A stretch of DNA of 64,000 nt from Benincasa hispida (Eukaryota; Streptophyta; Magnoliopsida; Cucurbitales; Cucurbitaceae). Position numbers and translations under genes: made by a program. Positions 22,984-33,040 of this stretch are shown here, one piece after another; position 1 is the stretch's first letter; each line of letters begins with the position of its first letter. A model generated the notes under the pieces. It saw only the letters and a program-made list of their open reading frames with translations, was not told the DNA's origin and did no database searches. The DNA lies in the NCBI RefSeq assembly GCF_009727055.1, contig NC_052353.1, forward strand, positions 48,276,193 through 48,340,192, given 5' to 3'.

Positions 22984-24130
22984 GTCTACAAGGAGAAGAC
23001 TCGCATGCTCATTTGACCAGCTTCGCATACCAGATGTGAGTCCCGAAGGAATTAGATTGTATCTCTTCCCGTATACACTACGGGATGAGGCAAGGAGGTG
23101 GGGTCAGTCACTAGAGCCAAATGAAGTCAACGCATGGGATCAGTTGGTCGAGAGGTTTATGAATAAATTATTCCCTCTAGCCGTCAACGTAATGAGATGG
23201 AGGGATGTGTTGAATTTTGAACAGAAGTATTATGAAACCTTGAGCATCGCCTGGGTGCGATTTAGAAAATTAGTGAAGAACTGTCCGCACATCGGGATTC
23301 CCGATTGTGTTATGATGGAGACTTTTTATAACGGCTTGGATCGATCAACGCAAGCAGTTGCTGATGCCTCCGCGAAAGGAGGATTAATGGACAAGACGTA
23401 TACAGAAGAAAAGCTTATCTTAGATCGCATTTCGTGAAATACAGGTGAGTGGATAGATAATGGGTATGAGGAACAAAGAAAAGTAGAAAGTGCCATTGTA
23501 CCAGCTGATACAATGAACACCCTGGCCGCCCAGATGGCCACAGTAACATCGCTCATCCAGACTATGGTTATTTAGCAAGGACATCTCTCTCAAGGTTCAG
23601 CGCAAGCCAATGTGTTGATGCAAGTGGCCACAATAAATTGCGTTCAATGCGGAGAGGGACACTCAGTGGACGTCTGCCCATTGAATCAATAATCCGTATA
23701 CTCTATTCACAATGAATCATTCGACAACACCTACAACCCTGGTTGGCAGAATCACCCAACTTTCAGTTGGGGAGGGAATCACAACCAGGAGGGCCAAGGT
23801 AATCATCAGAGCAGTCATCTCGGGAATCGAGGTAATCCTCCAATTAAAATCAGAATCACAGTCAAGGTAATTTTCAGAGTATACAACCCTACAACCAACC
23901 GACCTCTTTTGACACCTCTTGTAGTACCTCGTCTTTGGAAACATTATTGAAACAATATATTGAGAAGAACGAGGCAATCAAGCAATCGCAAGCTTCCTCC
24001 CTTAGAAATTTGGAGGTGCAAATTGAACAGCTTGCGATCGAACTTCAGAATAGAGCGCTTGGTACACTGCCCAGTAGCTCGGGAGCACCGAGACCCACGG
24101 TAAAGAACAAAGTCAAGCAGTTACATTGAG
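22984..24130 (+). pseudogene. gypsy B gag, capsid domain and zinc knuckle
   Basis: The retrotransposon gag domain is at 23036-23437 (GIRLYLFPYTLRDEARRWGQ, WDQLVERFMNKLFP, NFEQKYYETLSIAWVRFRKL, METFYNGLDRSTQ). A zinc knuckle C-V-Q-C-G-E-G-H-S-V-D-V-C (CX2CX3HX4C) follows near 23640-23680, then NPGWQNHPTFSWGGN and a Gln/Asn-rich tail with a coiled region (23935-24120). A stop stands at 23434 and there are several phase changes. Just after the nested LTR a few codons are missing between SF and RIPDVSPEG, which changes the phase. Confidence 0.87.
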
Positions 24131-25300
24131 AAGTGGCAAGACAACAGTCCCCATGCCACCAGTACCAGATTCAGTGATAAGGCCAGTAGACTCAATGATC
24201 AATGATGACCAATCAACCACGAACAACAGAAATACGAGTTCAGAAGAAAATACCTTTACAATGAATGAATCTCAGAAAGAGTCAGCATCAAATTCACCGC
24301 AACCTCCAGCTTCTAAAACACAACAAGCAAAGGACCTCAATGAATAGCCAATTGAACAGGAAGTACGACGAGATCCCTCACCTTTTCCGTCCAAGCTGAG
24401 AAAGAAAGATGACAGCAAACAATTCAAGAGGTTCCTGGATGTTCTCCGACAGTTACATATCAACATTCCCTTAATAGAAGCGTTGAAACAAATGCTGAGC
24501 TATGTGAAATTCCTCAAGGACATACTTGCCAACAAAAGGAAGATTGGTGAGAATGAAACGGTCGCATTAACATATGAGTGCAGTGCGCTTTTTCAGAACA
24601 ACATCCCCACTAAAATGAAACATCTCGGGAGTTTCACACTACCATGCTCAATAGGGGGAAAAGAAGTAAGAAATGTACTGTGTGACTTAGGGGCAAGTAT
24701 AAACCTGATGCCCTTGTCAATCTTCAAAAAGTTAAATATTGGCAACGCAAGACCCACCACAGTTACGTTGCAATTGGCCGATAGATCAATAATGCATCCA
24801 GAGGGAAAAATAGAAGATGTACTTGTGCAAGTGGATAAATTCATCTTCCCTGTGGACTTTATCATATTGGATTATGAAGTTGACATTGAGGTGCCTATCA
24901 TCTTGGGTCGCCCATTTCTCACAACAGGGCGAGCTCTGATCGATGTACAGAAAGAAGAACTTAACATAAGGGTCGACGATCAGCAAGTTAAGTTCAACAT
25001 TGTCAATGCGTTGAAATACCCAGGTGATATGGAAAATTGTCAATATGTTGGAGAACTGCAGGAAGATCATTGCACGAGTCTCAAGAAGAATCAAAGGAAG
25101 AAGACTTTGGGATTGGCGCAATGTGGGAGGAAACTTGCGCCGCAATCCAAACTGATTCAAATTTTTAAACAATCAAGTTATCTGAACGAACAACACAACG
25201 TACTAAGCCATCTTTAGAAGAACCACCCATTTTTGAGTTGAAGTCGTTGCCTGTGCACCTCAAATATGTTTATTTAGGAGGCAATAACACTTAACAGGTT
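24131..25300 (+). pseudogene. gypsy B protease region
   Basis: The phase open at 24483-25217 carries LSYVKFLKDILANKRKI, then the retropepsin NVLCDLGASINLMPLSIFKK with the active-site DLG in place of D-T/S-G (common in this lineage), then TVTLQLADRSIMHPEGKIEDV, FIILDYEV and VPIILGRPFLTTGRALIDVQ. This is the aspartic protease that matures Gag-Pol. The domain itself looks intact. It is separated from gag and RT by stops and frameshifts. Confidence 0.88.
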
Positions 25301-26632
25301 ATAATCTCTACCTCACTGAGCAAAGAAAAGGAGGAAGCATTTATTCAGATCCTTAAGAACAACACAAAAGCCTTGGGATGGACCTTAGCGGACATTCGAG
25401 GGATCAATCCCTCATATTGCATGCATTAGATTCGCCTTGAAGAAGGAAAAACAGGATCTATAGAGAGGCAACGCCTTTTGAACCCTGCCATGAGGGAGGT
25501 TGTGAAGAAAAAGATAGTGAAGTGGCTTGATATAGGCATCATTTACCCCATATCTGATAGCAGTTGGGTAAGCCCAGTGCAATGCGTTCCAAAGAAAGGG
25601 GGTATGACAGTCCTCACCAATAGCAAAAATGAGTTAATTCCTACAAGAACAACAACGGGGTAGAGAATATGTATGGACTACCGCAAGTTAAATCTGGCCA
25701 CAAAAAAGGACCACTTTCCACTCCCGTTTATTGATCAAATGTTAGATCGACTTGCGGGGAATGAATTCTTTTGCTTTCTTGACAGCTATTCAAGGTATAA
25801 TCAAATTGCGATTGTGCCAGAAGATCAAGATAAAACAACTTTCATGTGACCATTCGGTATATTTGCATTCCGTCGCATGCTATTTGGACTCTGTAATGCA
25901 CCAGGTACCTTCGAAAGGTGTATGACGGCCATATTTTCAGATTTCTTGGAGGAGTCAGTTGAGGTGTTTATGGATGCTTTTTCAGTTTTTGACAACACTT
26001 ATGACTCCTGTTTATCGAATCTGGAAAGAGTCTTGAAGAGATGCGTGGAGACAAATCTTGTTCTGAACTGGGAGAAATTCCATTTCATGGTTGAAGAAGG
26101 AATCGTGCTAGGTCACAAGATATCAACGGCAGGATTGGAAATTGATCAAGCAAAAATCGACGCAATTTCCAAGTTATCACCACCAGTCAATGTGAAAAAA
26201 CTTAGAAGTTTTCTGGGACATGCGAGGTTCTATCGAAAATTCATCCGCAACTTTTATCAGATCGCAAGACCCCTAAGTGCTCTCCTTGAGATTGACCGCG
26301 AATATGATTTTGATGACGCATGCACCGAAGCATTCCACACGCTGAAAAATGCGCTCATCACCGCACATATTCTGATTGCGTCGGATTGGACGCAGTTGTT
26401 TGCGTTGATGTGTGACGCCAGTGGATATGCAGTGGGTGCAGTCTTGAGTCAGCACAAAGACAAGGTTTTGCATCCTATCGATTATGCCAGCAAGATGTTG
26501 AATGATTCACAGGAAAATTATACAACCATAGAAAAAGAAATGCTCATAGTGGTGTTTGCGTTGGAGAAATTTTGACAATACTTAATTGGAACAAATGTAG
26601 TGGTGTATACTGATCATTCTGCGATCAAATAC
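25301..26632 (+). pseudogene. gypsy B reverse transcriptase and truncated RNase H
   Basis: The RT has VVKKKIVKWLDIGIIYPIS, CMDYRKLNLATKKDHFPLPF, FGLCNAPGTFERCM and LNWEKFHFMVEEGIVLGHKI. The catalytic tyrosine-aspartate box usually reads [YF]-[VM]-D-D in this family; here it is F-M-D-A near 25968-25980, so the second Asp is Ala and the polymerase would be dead. Stops stand at 25661 (TAG for an expected Trp) and 25847. RNase H starts normally ([35 protein letters not shown]). It then jumps to the region before integrase, missing roughly 75 codons compared with gypsy A. Confidence 0.9.
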
Positions 26633-27740
26633 AAAGATTCCTTGACGAGCAACTTATGTCGGTATGCTTAATGTTTCATGGTACGCGGACATTGTAAACT
26701 TCATAGTTTACAGCCAAGTACCAGAAGACTACTCATACCAGAAGAAGAAGAAGCTAAGACACGAAGTCAAATTTTATTTATGGGATGACCCCTTCTTTTA
26801 TCGACTTGGACCTGATCATATTTTGCGTTGATGCGTTTCTGAGCATGAGGCCAAGCACATTTTGGAACTTTGTCATGAGTCCCCTTATGGAGGACATTTT
26901 GGGGGGTAGTGGACCGCCGTAAAAGTCCTACAGAGTGGCTATTTTTGGCCAACACTATTTAAGGATGCCCATGCCCATGCTGTGCAATGCGATAGATGCC
27001 AGTGAATAGGGAACATGTCCAGAAGGGATGAAATGCCTTTGACTTCAATCTTGGAAATTGAATTATTTAATGTATGGGGAATCGACTTTATGGGCCCATT
27101 TTCGCCTTCAGAAGGTCATCAATACATTCTAGTCATGGTTGATTATGTATCAAAGTGGGTTGAGGCCAACGCATGCGCTAAGAACGGTGTGGCCACGGTG
27201 GCAAAATTTCTCAAGAAAAACATCTTCACCCGATATGGAACACCCTATGCCTTAATTAGCGATGAAGGTTCACATTTCATCAACCGCATCATCACCAATT
27301 TGTTGACCAAAATGTCAGCCATAGAGTTACAACTGCATATCACCCACAAACCAATGGGCATGTAGAAATTTCTAACAGAGAGATCAAGACTATCTTGGAG
27401 AAGGTAGTTAGTACCTCCAGGAAGGATTGGTCACCCAAGCTCGATGAAGCATTATGGGCATACAGGACTACCTTTAAAACTCCAATCGGCATGTCTCCAT
27501 ATGCTCTGGTCTTCGAAAAAGCTTGTCATCTGCCTTTCGAGTTGTAACACAAAGCAATGTGGGCAAGCAAAAAGCTGAACTTTGATCTGTCAAGCGCAGG
27601 GGAAGTCCGAAAGTTGCAGTTAAATGAGTTGGTCGAGTGGCAAATGAATGCCTACGAAAATGCCAAGATTTATAAAGAGTGAACTAAGAAGTGGCATGAT
27701 GACCGCATAAGCAACCAAACGTTCTTTGAAGGTCTCACTT
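26633..27740 (+). pseudogene. gypsy B integrase (degenerate)
   Basis: The HHCC finger is present as CHESPYGGHFGG and CDRCQ in shifting phases. The core follows: [10 protein letters not shown] (first Asp), [11 protein letters not shown] (second Asp), then after a frameshift [16 protein letters not shown] with the Glu, and [20 protein letters not shown]. The open part is 27015-27365. It is decayed by stops at 26829, 26908 and 27363 and at least two frameshifts. Confidence 0.88.
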
Positions 27741-27884
27741 TTCGGCATTAGTTGCGTTATTCTTAAAATTTCTGTCAATGACTGAATAAAAAGAAAATGA
27801 ACACTGCAAAGTCTTATCGACTTGCGTTGTTGATGAATTAAAAATAATAATAAAAATCGATATGCATTGCGATGATGGGTGTGT

Positions 27885-28019
27885 CTTACACAAATAATAC
27901 CGTGCATCCATCTTACACAAATAATACCGTGCATCCATCTTACACAAATAATACCGTGCATCCATCTTACACAAAAATAATAATAATAATAAGATACACT
28001 TTGCATCCATCTTACACAA
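27885..28019 (+). repeat. 27-bp minisatellite in gypsy B 3' region
   Basis: Three exact copies start at 27885, 27912 and 27939. The unit begins CTTACACAAATAATACCGTG and ends CATCCAT. A fourth at 27966 is expanded by an (AAT)n run, and a partial fifth starts at 28010. Confidence 0.95.
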
Positions 28020-28829
28020 ATGCATTACGCTGAGGGGTATGTTGCGCGCGTATGTATTCTACGCCCGTCCTTAGCGAAAACACAGTATGTCAAGGTAGTG
28101 TTGCACCAGTAAAAATACCGTGCATCCGTCCTCCAAAAATGTGCTGAGTTGAGGGGTGTGTTGCACTAATGCATGCATTGTTGCCCATCCTCTACAATAT
28201 GCATTTGCAGTAACGGATGCATTGCGTTAATCTTTAACCTTGCGCCCGTCCGAATAAAATACAAAGGATAAATTCATTTCATTATTCTTATGTATAGAAG
28301 CTATACTTTCATTTTTTGTACATGCTTAATTTTTATGTTGCGATAATTGTAATTCTTTGTATACTTAATTTTAATACAACTTAGTAACTATTCTTTCCCT
28401 ATGTGTTAGCCTCTTTACTTATCATCGTTTGTCAATTATTGCGATGTTCTTTATCTTATATTTTGCGTATTAATTGCGCTGCCATGATGAGTAGTATGCA
28501 TACCCTTGGCAGCATTTCTCACACTTTGCACTTTCTGACTAACACTTAGATAATTCATAGCAATAACACTGCCTTACCTTTTCTATTTCAAGACTCTACT
28601 CAAACCTTCTTTTCAAAATTTTGACTAAGTGTTCTATCTTTTCTGTCCAAAACAACGCAATGAGAACCTTGCGCATCTCTAAATTTGGGGGTGGGGAAGG
28701 TTTGAGCAGATGCGGTCATTATCAGGAAAATGCGTTCATTATCGAAAAAAAAAATTCATACAAACTCCAATGTCAGCGCAAGGGAAAATCCCAACCTAAT
28801 AATTGTTAAGTCGTGAAAGGAACCTGCTC

Positions 28830-28876
28830 ATAGTTGGATGTTCGTATGACACCCGTGGGAGCAAGCCAAAACGAAG
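28830..28876 (+). repeat. conserved pre-PPT box, copy 1 (gypsy B)
   Basis: The box contains GTTGGATGTTCGTATGACAC, then CCGTGGGAGCAAGCC and AAAACGAAG. It is the first of two copies in the gypsy B 3' region and matches two boxes in gypsy C on the other strand. Confidence 0.85.
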
Positions 28877-29010
28877 GTGGGTTTCCTAGATCGACGCAAT
28901 ATGAAAAGAAAAAAAGACAGAAAATAAGAATATAAGAGACAACTCCTCTAGTCAGGAAAAGTAAAACTTAGTTGAAAATCTAGAGTTAAAGTTGAGATTG
29001 GTACACAACT

Positions 29011-29057
29011 ATAGTTGGATGTTCGCATGACACCTGTAGGAGCAAGCCAAAATGAAG
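29011..29057 (+). repeat. conserved pre-PPT box, copy 2 (gypsy B)
   Basis: The box contains GTTGGATGTTCGCATGACAC, then CTGTAGGAGCAAGCC and AAAATGAAG. It lies 181 bp after copy 1 and differs at a handful of positions. Confidence 0.85.
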
Positions 29058-29398
29058 AGTGTAACTATCATCAATAGTCTCTAATAAAATGACGCAAACC
29101 ACCGCATAAAGACGCATCTAGTTGTTTTTGTAAGAAGAGGTAAGCATTACAAGAAGGGAATTTTTGGGTAGAGGTTTGTTGTATACAAGAATAAAGTAGA
29201 GGATGCCCCTAATAACCAACGAATGGCAAGTGCTTTTCCTTGTGTGGATCCTATTTCATTAATGGATTGAAGGAAATTGTGTTGTTAAGTAATCATGTAG
29301 AGGTGGAGCATTCGGAGCAAAAAATCGACGCAAAGTTAGGATAGGAATTGAGCGAAATTTCCTTAATAGAAGATATGCTTGAGGACAAGCATATATCT

Positions 29399-29411
29399 AA
29401 ATTTGGGGGTG
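29399..29411 (+). promoter_or_regulatory. gypsy B polypurine tract
   Basis: AAATTTGGGGGTG stands directly before the TGATAACTTG start of the 3' LTR. It is the plus-strand primer site of this lineage. The same motif is seen in gypsy A and, inverted, in gypsy C. Confidence 0.88.
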
Positions 29412-31398
29412 TGATAACTTGTAAAAATACAAGTTATTTATGATGTTTTATTTAGATATTGCGGCAAAAAGAAAGAAAAGTTGCGTCGATAGTATAAGAA
29501 TTGGCTAAGAAATACAAAAATTATGAAATGTCGTAAACACACCCACTAACACCATTGCGATGGCGAATAGAATGTTTCAGTCTCTGTTTTGCAGGAAATA
29601 GGTCACCACTTACGTTAATGGCTCGAAGACAAAATGTACAACACATCTACATCGCATGTGCCCATCAATCAAGAACGAAGAGATGATAAACGCAATGACG
29701 GCGCATGCGACAATCGATCAAGAGCTTTAGCGATCAACGCATTTCAACCGCATGTGGTAATAAAAAATAACACCACATACGATGATCGATCGAAGATGTA
29801 AAGAGCAATGCATTCGCAGACGATTCTAACAAGTATACAACTTTTCGTTGTGCAATTCTGATGGATTGATCGTGTACCAGAAAGGAATTTTCCATTCCGC
29901 CATTTCAAGAACTACCATAATTAGACAGTGGGGACCACAAATTCAAAGAGCTTAGGTCTAGCCTCTAAATAGCTTCCTCAAATTCGCTAAAATGCATACA
30001 GATAGATACATATATACACACTCATACAGAGATATATTGATATGGGGAGAGAAGCTGGTCTGAAGTGACTTATAGAGTAAATCGGGGAGAACGACGAAAT
30101 AAGGCCGAGAGGTGAGTCTCCAAGCAAAGAATTCTTCCGATTCCTAAAGCTGAAGATTTGTGCAAAAGGTCAATTCTAGCGGGAAAGCAAGCCTGAGAGG
30201 GAAGCTTTCCTCTCCACCACATCCATACGCCAACAAGCATAAGTCTTCGATCGGGATCTGTGTCAAGACGTTGACACTCTTTCCGTATTTATTTCTATTC
30301 TCTAATTCATTTTCTGTGTTCATCTTCTTTATTCTCGCATTCACAAACATGTATCAAATGCTTAATTTTAGAATTAAATGTTATCATCGTCATCGTTATC
30401 ATCTCTCTGTCTCTTTCCATACATTTATCATCCATTTTCTCCAGGATGTGTTCTTAATCCCCGGGGTAAAAAGCGAGAATAAACCAAGTGAGTCAAATCT
30501 GTGTTAAGGAATCAATTAAGTTTAGCTAAAGCATGCTCGATGGCATCTTCACCTATGAGAGCATAAGTGAAGATGTTATTCCACCTATTGAGAGAAGATG
30601 GAAGAATGTGTTAACTAAATCGAGAAGTACTTCCAGAGATGGAAACAACATTACGTTCATCACATTCATCTCTGTTTCACCATAGACATATAGGAACATG
30701 GCCAATCACTGAAAGGTGTACTCCAAGGGAAAGCGGAACCTTAGTTGCATCCTTAACGCGATTCATAAACTTGCGATGTTTTTACTCTTTACTCTTTCTT
30801 TTTCTGCTTCATTCATAAGGCTTGCCATCACATTCATCGATACTTTTGTACAACTTCACAGCCAGACCTTGACCCCTGCATCATGTATCATGTATCATAG
30901 TAGATTAGGGTTTTACTTTATCAATGCATTTTATTTACAACACATTTTACTTTAGTACGGATTTTTACTTTCAGCGCAATTTACATTTATGTACAAACCA
31001 AAATTCTTTATTCATTATTAAAACCGGTCGCATGTATCACATAAGTATCACATTTAACAACAACAATCCCCGTGTTCGACCTCGGATCACTCTGAGAAAC
31101 TTGTGTTGGAATTATACTTGGTTTTAGCACAAGGAAACTTGTGACATGCACTACATCGCATACTACGAGCATATCACTATCAACGCATACACTTGGAACG
31201 TAGTATCACATAAAATGTCTTTATCGCAAAGCACTTGAGTGCATATAGAGCATCATTCATTCACTCATCAGTGCAATAGATAAAGATAACACTCCATTTT
31301 TTCCTCACAAGTTTATGGCAACATGAGCTTGTAATACATTCATCCATCAGTAGTGTGTATAAGCGATACAAAACATAACACAACATAACATTTAATTT
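29412..31398 (+). mobile_element. gypsy B 3' LTR
   Basis: The LTR is collinear with 18601-20599, with the same stem-loop (loop AAAA instead of GAAA) and the same block order. Similarity to the 5' copy continues about 10 bp past the likely CA terminus, through CAAGTTTATG, which in the 5' copy leads into the primer site. That suggests the sequence right of this LTR once was another internal region. No clean target duplication is visible. Confidence 0.87.
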
Positions 31399-31440
31399 TC
31401 ATCTACACAAGTTTATGATGTTTATTAAAGTTTATTATTC

Positions 31441-31442
<2 letters not shown>

Positions 31443-31473
<31 letters not shown>
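31443..31473. repeat. (TA)n microsatellite
   Basis: About 15 TA units are followed by a T-rich run, just right of the gypsy B 3' LTR. Its position at an element junction suggests slippage or an imprecise join. Confidence 0.95.
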
Positions 31474-31476
<3 letters not shown>

Positions 31477-31499
31477 TTTTATTTTTATTTATAAGCAAC

Positions 31500-32180
31500 A
31501 TCAAGCTTTTTGGAGAACGTTCCTCTCTTCTCAGCGATAGTAACGTTTACTTTCGGTTCCAGACCTTTAGCTCTCATCATAGTCTTGTTAGCCTATAGCT
31601 CATTCAGTAGAGTAGTCAAGTTATATTCTATTTTATTCATAAGTACGTTCATGCATAACTGTATATAACTATTCGGAAGAGATTCTAGAATAAAATCGAC
31701 TTGACTCCTTTTGTCAACGAAAACCCCATTTACTTCCACCCCATTGAAATGGAGCATCATGTCCAGGACATGTTCTCTAACAGAGGTCTCTTCTTTCATA
31801 CAACAGTTGTAAACGTATTTAATAACATCATGCCTTAGGGAGAAGGATGGTTGTCCAAACATCCCACGGAGAGATTTCATAATATCTTTGGCAGTACCCA
31901 TACTCTTGTGTTTATTTGCCAAGACATCAGATATGCTGATAAGGATATAGGCACGAGCTTTGTCATTCGCCCTGATCCATCTATCATACGCATCCTGAAT
32001 AGTTCGATTTGCATTTGTGCCAGGAATGGTAGGACAATCCTCTGTTAAAATGAATCGTAAATCGTCTATCACCAGTATAGTATTTAGGTTTGATTTCCAA
32101 GTGGCATAATTATCCCCAATTAGTTTATCAGACGCCGACAATTGTACTAATGAACTCGTCATTCTGAAAAATATAAACAA
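31500..32180 (-). pseudogene. copia F gag (truncated)
   Basis: An open frame runs from ATG 32180 down to 31593 (195 codons). It gives the start of a Ty1/copia Gag: MTSSLVQLSASDKLIGDNYA, then WKSNLNTILVIDDLRFILTE, ANRTIQDAYDRW, MFGQPSFSLRHDVIKY, VREHVLDMM and TTLLNEL. It lacks frame-breaking changes over its length. A stop follows LNEL, and divergent gag-like sequence continues to about 31500, where it is cut. There is no zinc knuckle or pol. From memory this Gag family is abundant in cucurbit genomes, which is the main clue to the host clade. Confidence 0.88.
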
Positions 32181-32696
32181 ATTTTATCAGTGAATTTCTT
32201 TTTAAACCCAATCAAGTTTTAGCAAAGTAATAATATACCCAAGATTATTTTTGCAACGATACTATAGCAAGACATTCTTGACTAAACATTATCTCCAAAA
32301 TAACTCATACTCCATTGCGGTTCGGTCTCATACAAACTCATTGCATGGGAGACCCCCACTCACATGTCTCCTACACAAACTTGTTGAATCATTGTTTTTT
32401 GTATCAAATACAAAGTGGGCCATATCCATAGTGTTACATGATAAGGTACCCAACCTTATCCCTATACTATAGACCCTTTAGGTTGTATCTTGACCAGTGA
32501 TCCCTGTATGTCTCCACATATAGCTCAAGACTCATACAATAACCCAGGATGTTAGTTTATTGGATTAGAGTTATTTAGACGTGATTAACATAATATAAAC
32601 AATAACGCTTTATTGAAAAACATCAATAATAATTTATTAATGAACAATCAAAAGTTACATTTACTATCTACGAGTTTTAGCACATAAAACCCAACA
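32181..32696 (-). mobile_element. probable copia F 5' LTR and leader
   Basis: On the minus strand it begins TGTTGGGTTTTATGTGC at 32696, a typical copia LTR start, and leads into the gag ATG at 32180 through an untranslated leader that ends ...TTTTTCAGA. I could not identify the primer site or the CA end, so LTR and leader are given together. Confidence 0.6.
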
Positions 32697-33040
32697 CTAA
32701 TTCCCTTAATTGTAATTTAAATGTTTCGAATTAACTTATCACGCTACTCTAAGGCTAATCCATTTACGAGCTAGTAGGGGACCTCGTGGACCTACAGATC
32801 ATGGGCTCCAATGATCTGAGATTAATTAGCTAAACTCTTTACACTAAATTAACCCACATTTGTTGATGATCTGCACGTTGTTATTGGTTGAGTGTTCTAA
32901 TTTTATTATATTTTTCCCATACCATATGCATTCAAAGACAGAGATAAGATGACAAATGGATGTCTGATTCCTATGCGAATAATGAACAAACTTCAAGTAT
33001 GAATTTGGTATAATTTTATCACACATATAAGTTCTTCTTT
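32697..33040 (-). mobile_element. fragment resembling the middle of copia LTR D
   Basis: The block order CACGCTA.TCTAAG, then GAGCTAGTAG, then CAGATCATG.GCTCCAA.GAT, then AATTAGCTAAACTCTTTA is shared with 44325-44440 in the inverted LTR D copy and, reversed, with about 48555-48665. It adjoins the start of the copia F LTR, so two related LTR pieces may be stacked here. Confidence 0.55.

Larger units (their letters stand above)
27741..29398 (+). other. gypsy B 3' untranslated region
   Basis: About 1.65 kb is non-coding between integrase and the polypurine tract. It holds a 27-bp minisatellite (27885-28019), then loose repeats with TTGC and GCCCGTCC motifs to about 28260, a polypurine-like AAATTTGGGGGTG at 28681-28693, and two copies of a ~46-bp box (28830 and 29011). 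No reading frame of note is present. Confidence 0.75.

Noticed and set aside
27620..28025. Two overlapping minus-strand open frames with repeated CVRWMHGII
   Set aside because: They are translations of the 27-bp minisatellite; 27 is a multiple of 3, so any frame stays open. No other coding evidence.
31493..31497. AGCAA at 18596 and 31493 as the gypsy B target duplication
   Set aside because: About 95 bp of unrelated TA-rich DNA separates the 3' LTR end from the second AGCAA, and the LTR does not end in CA there; it may be coincidence.
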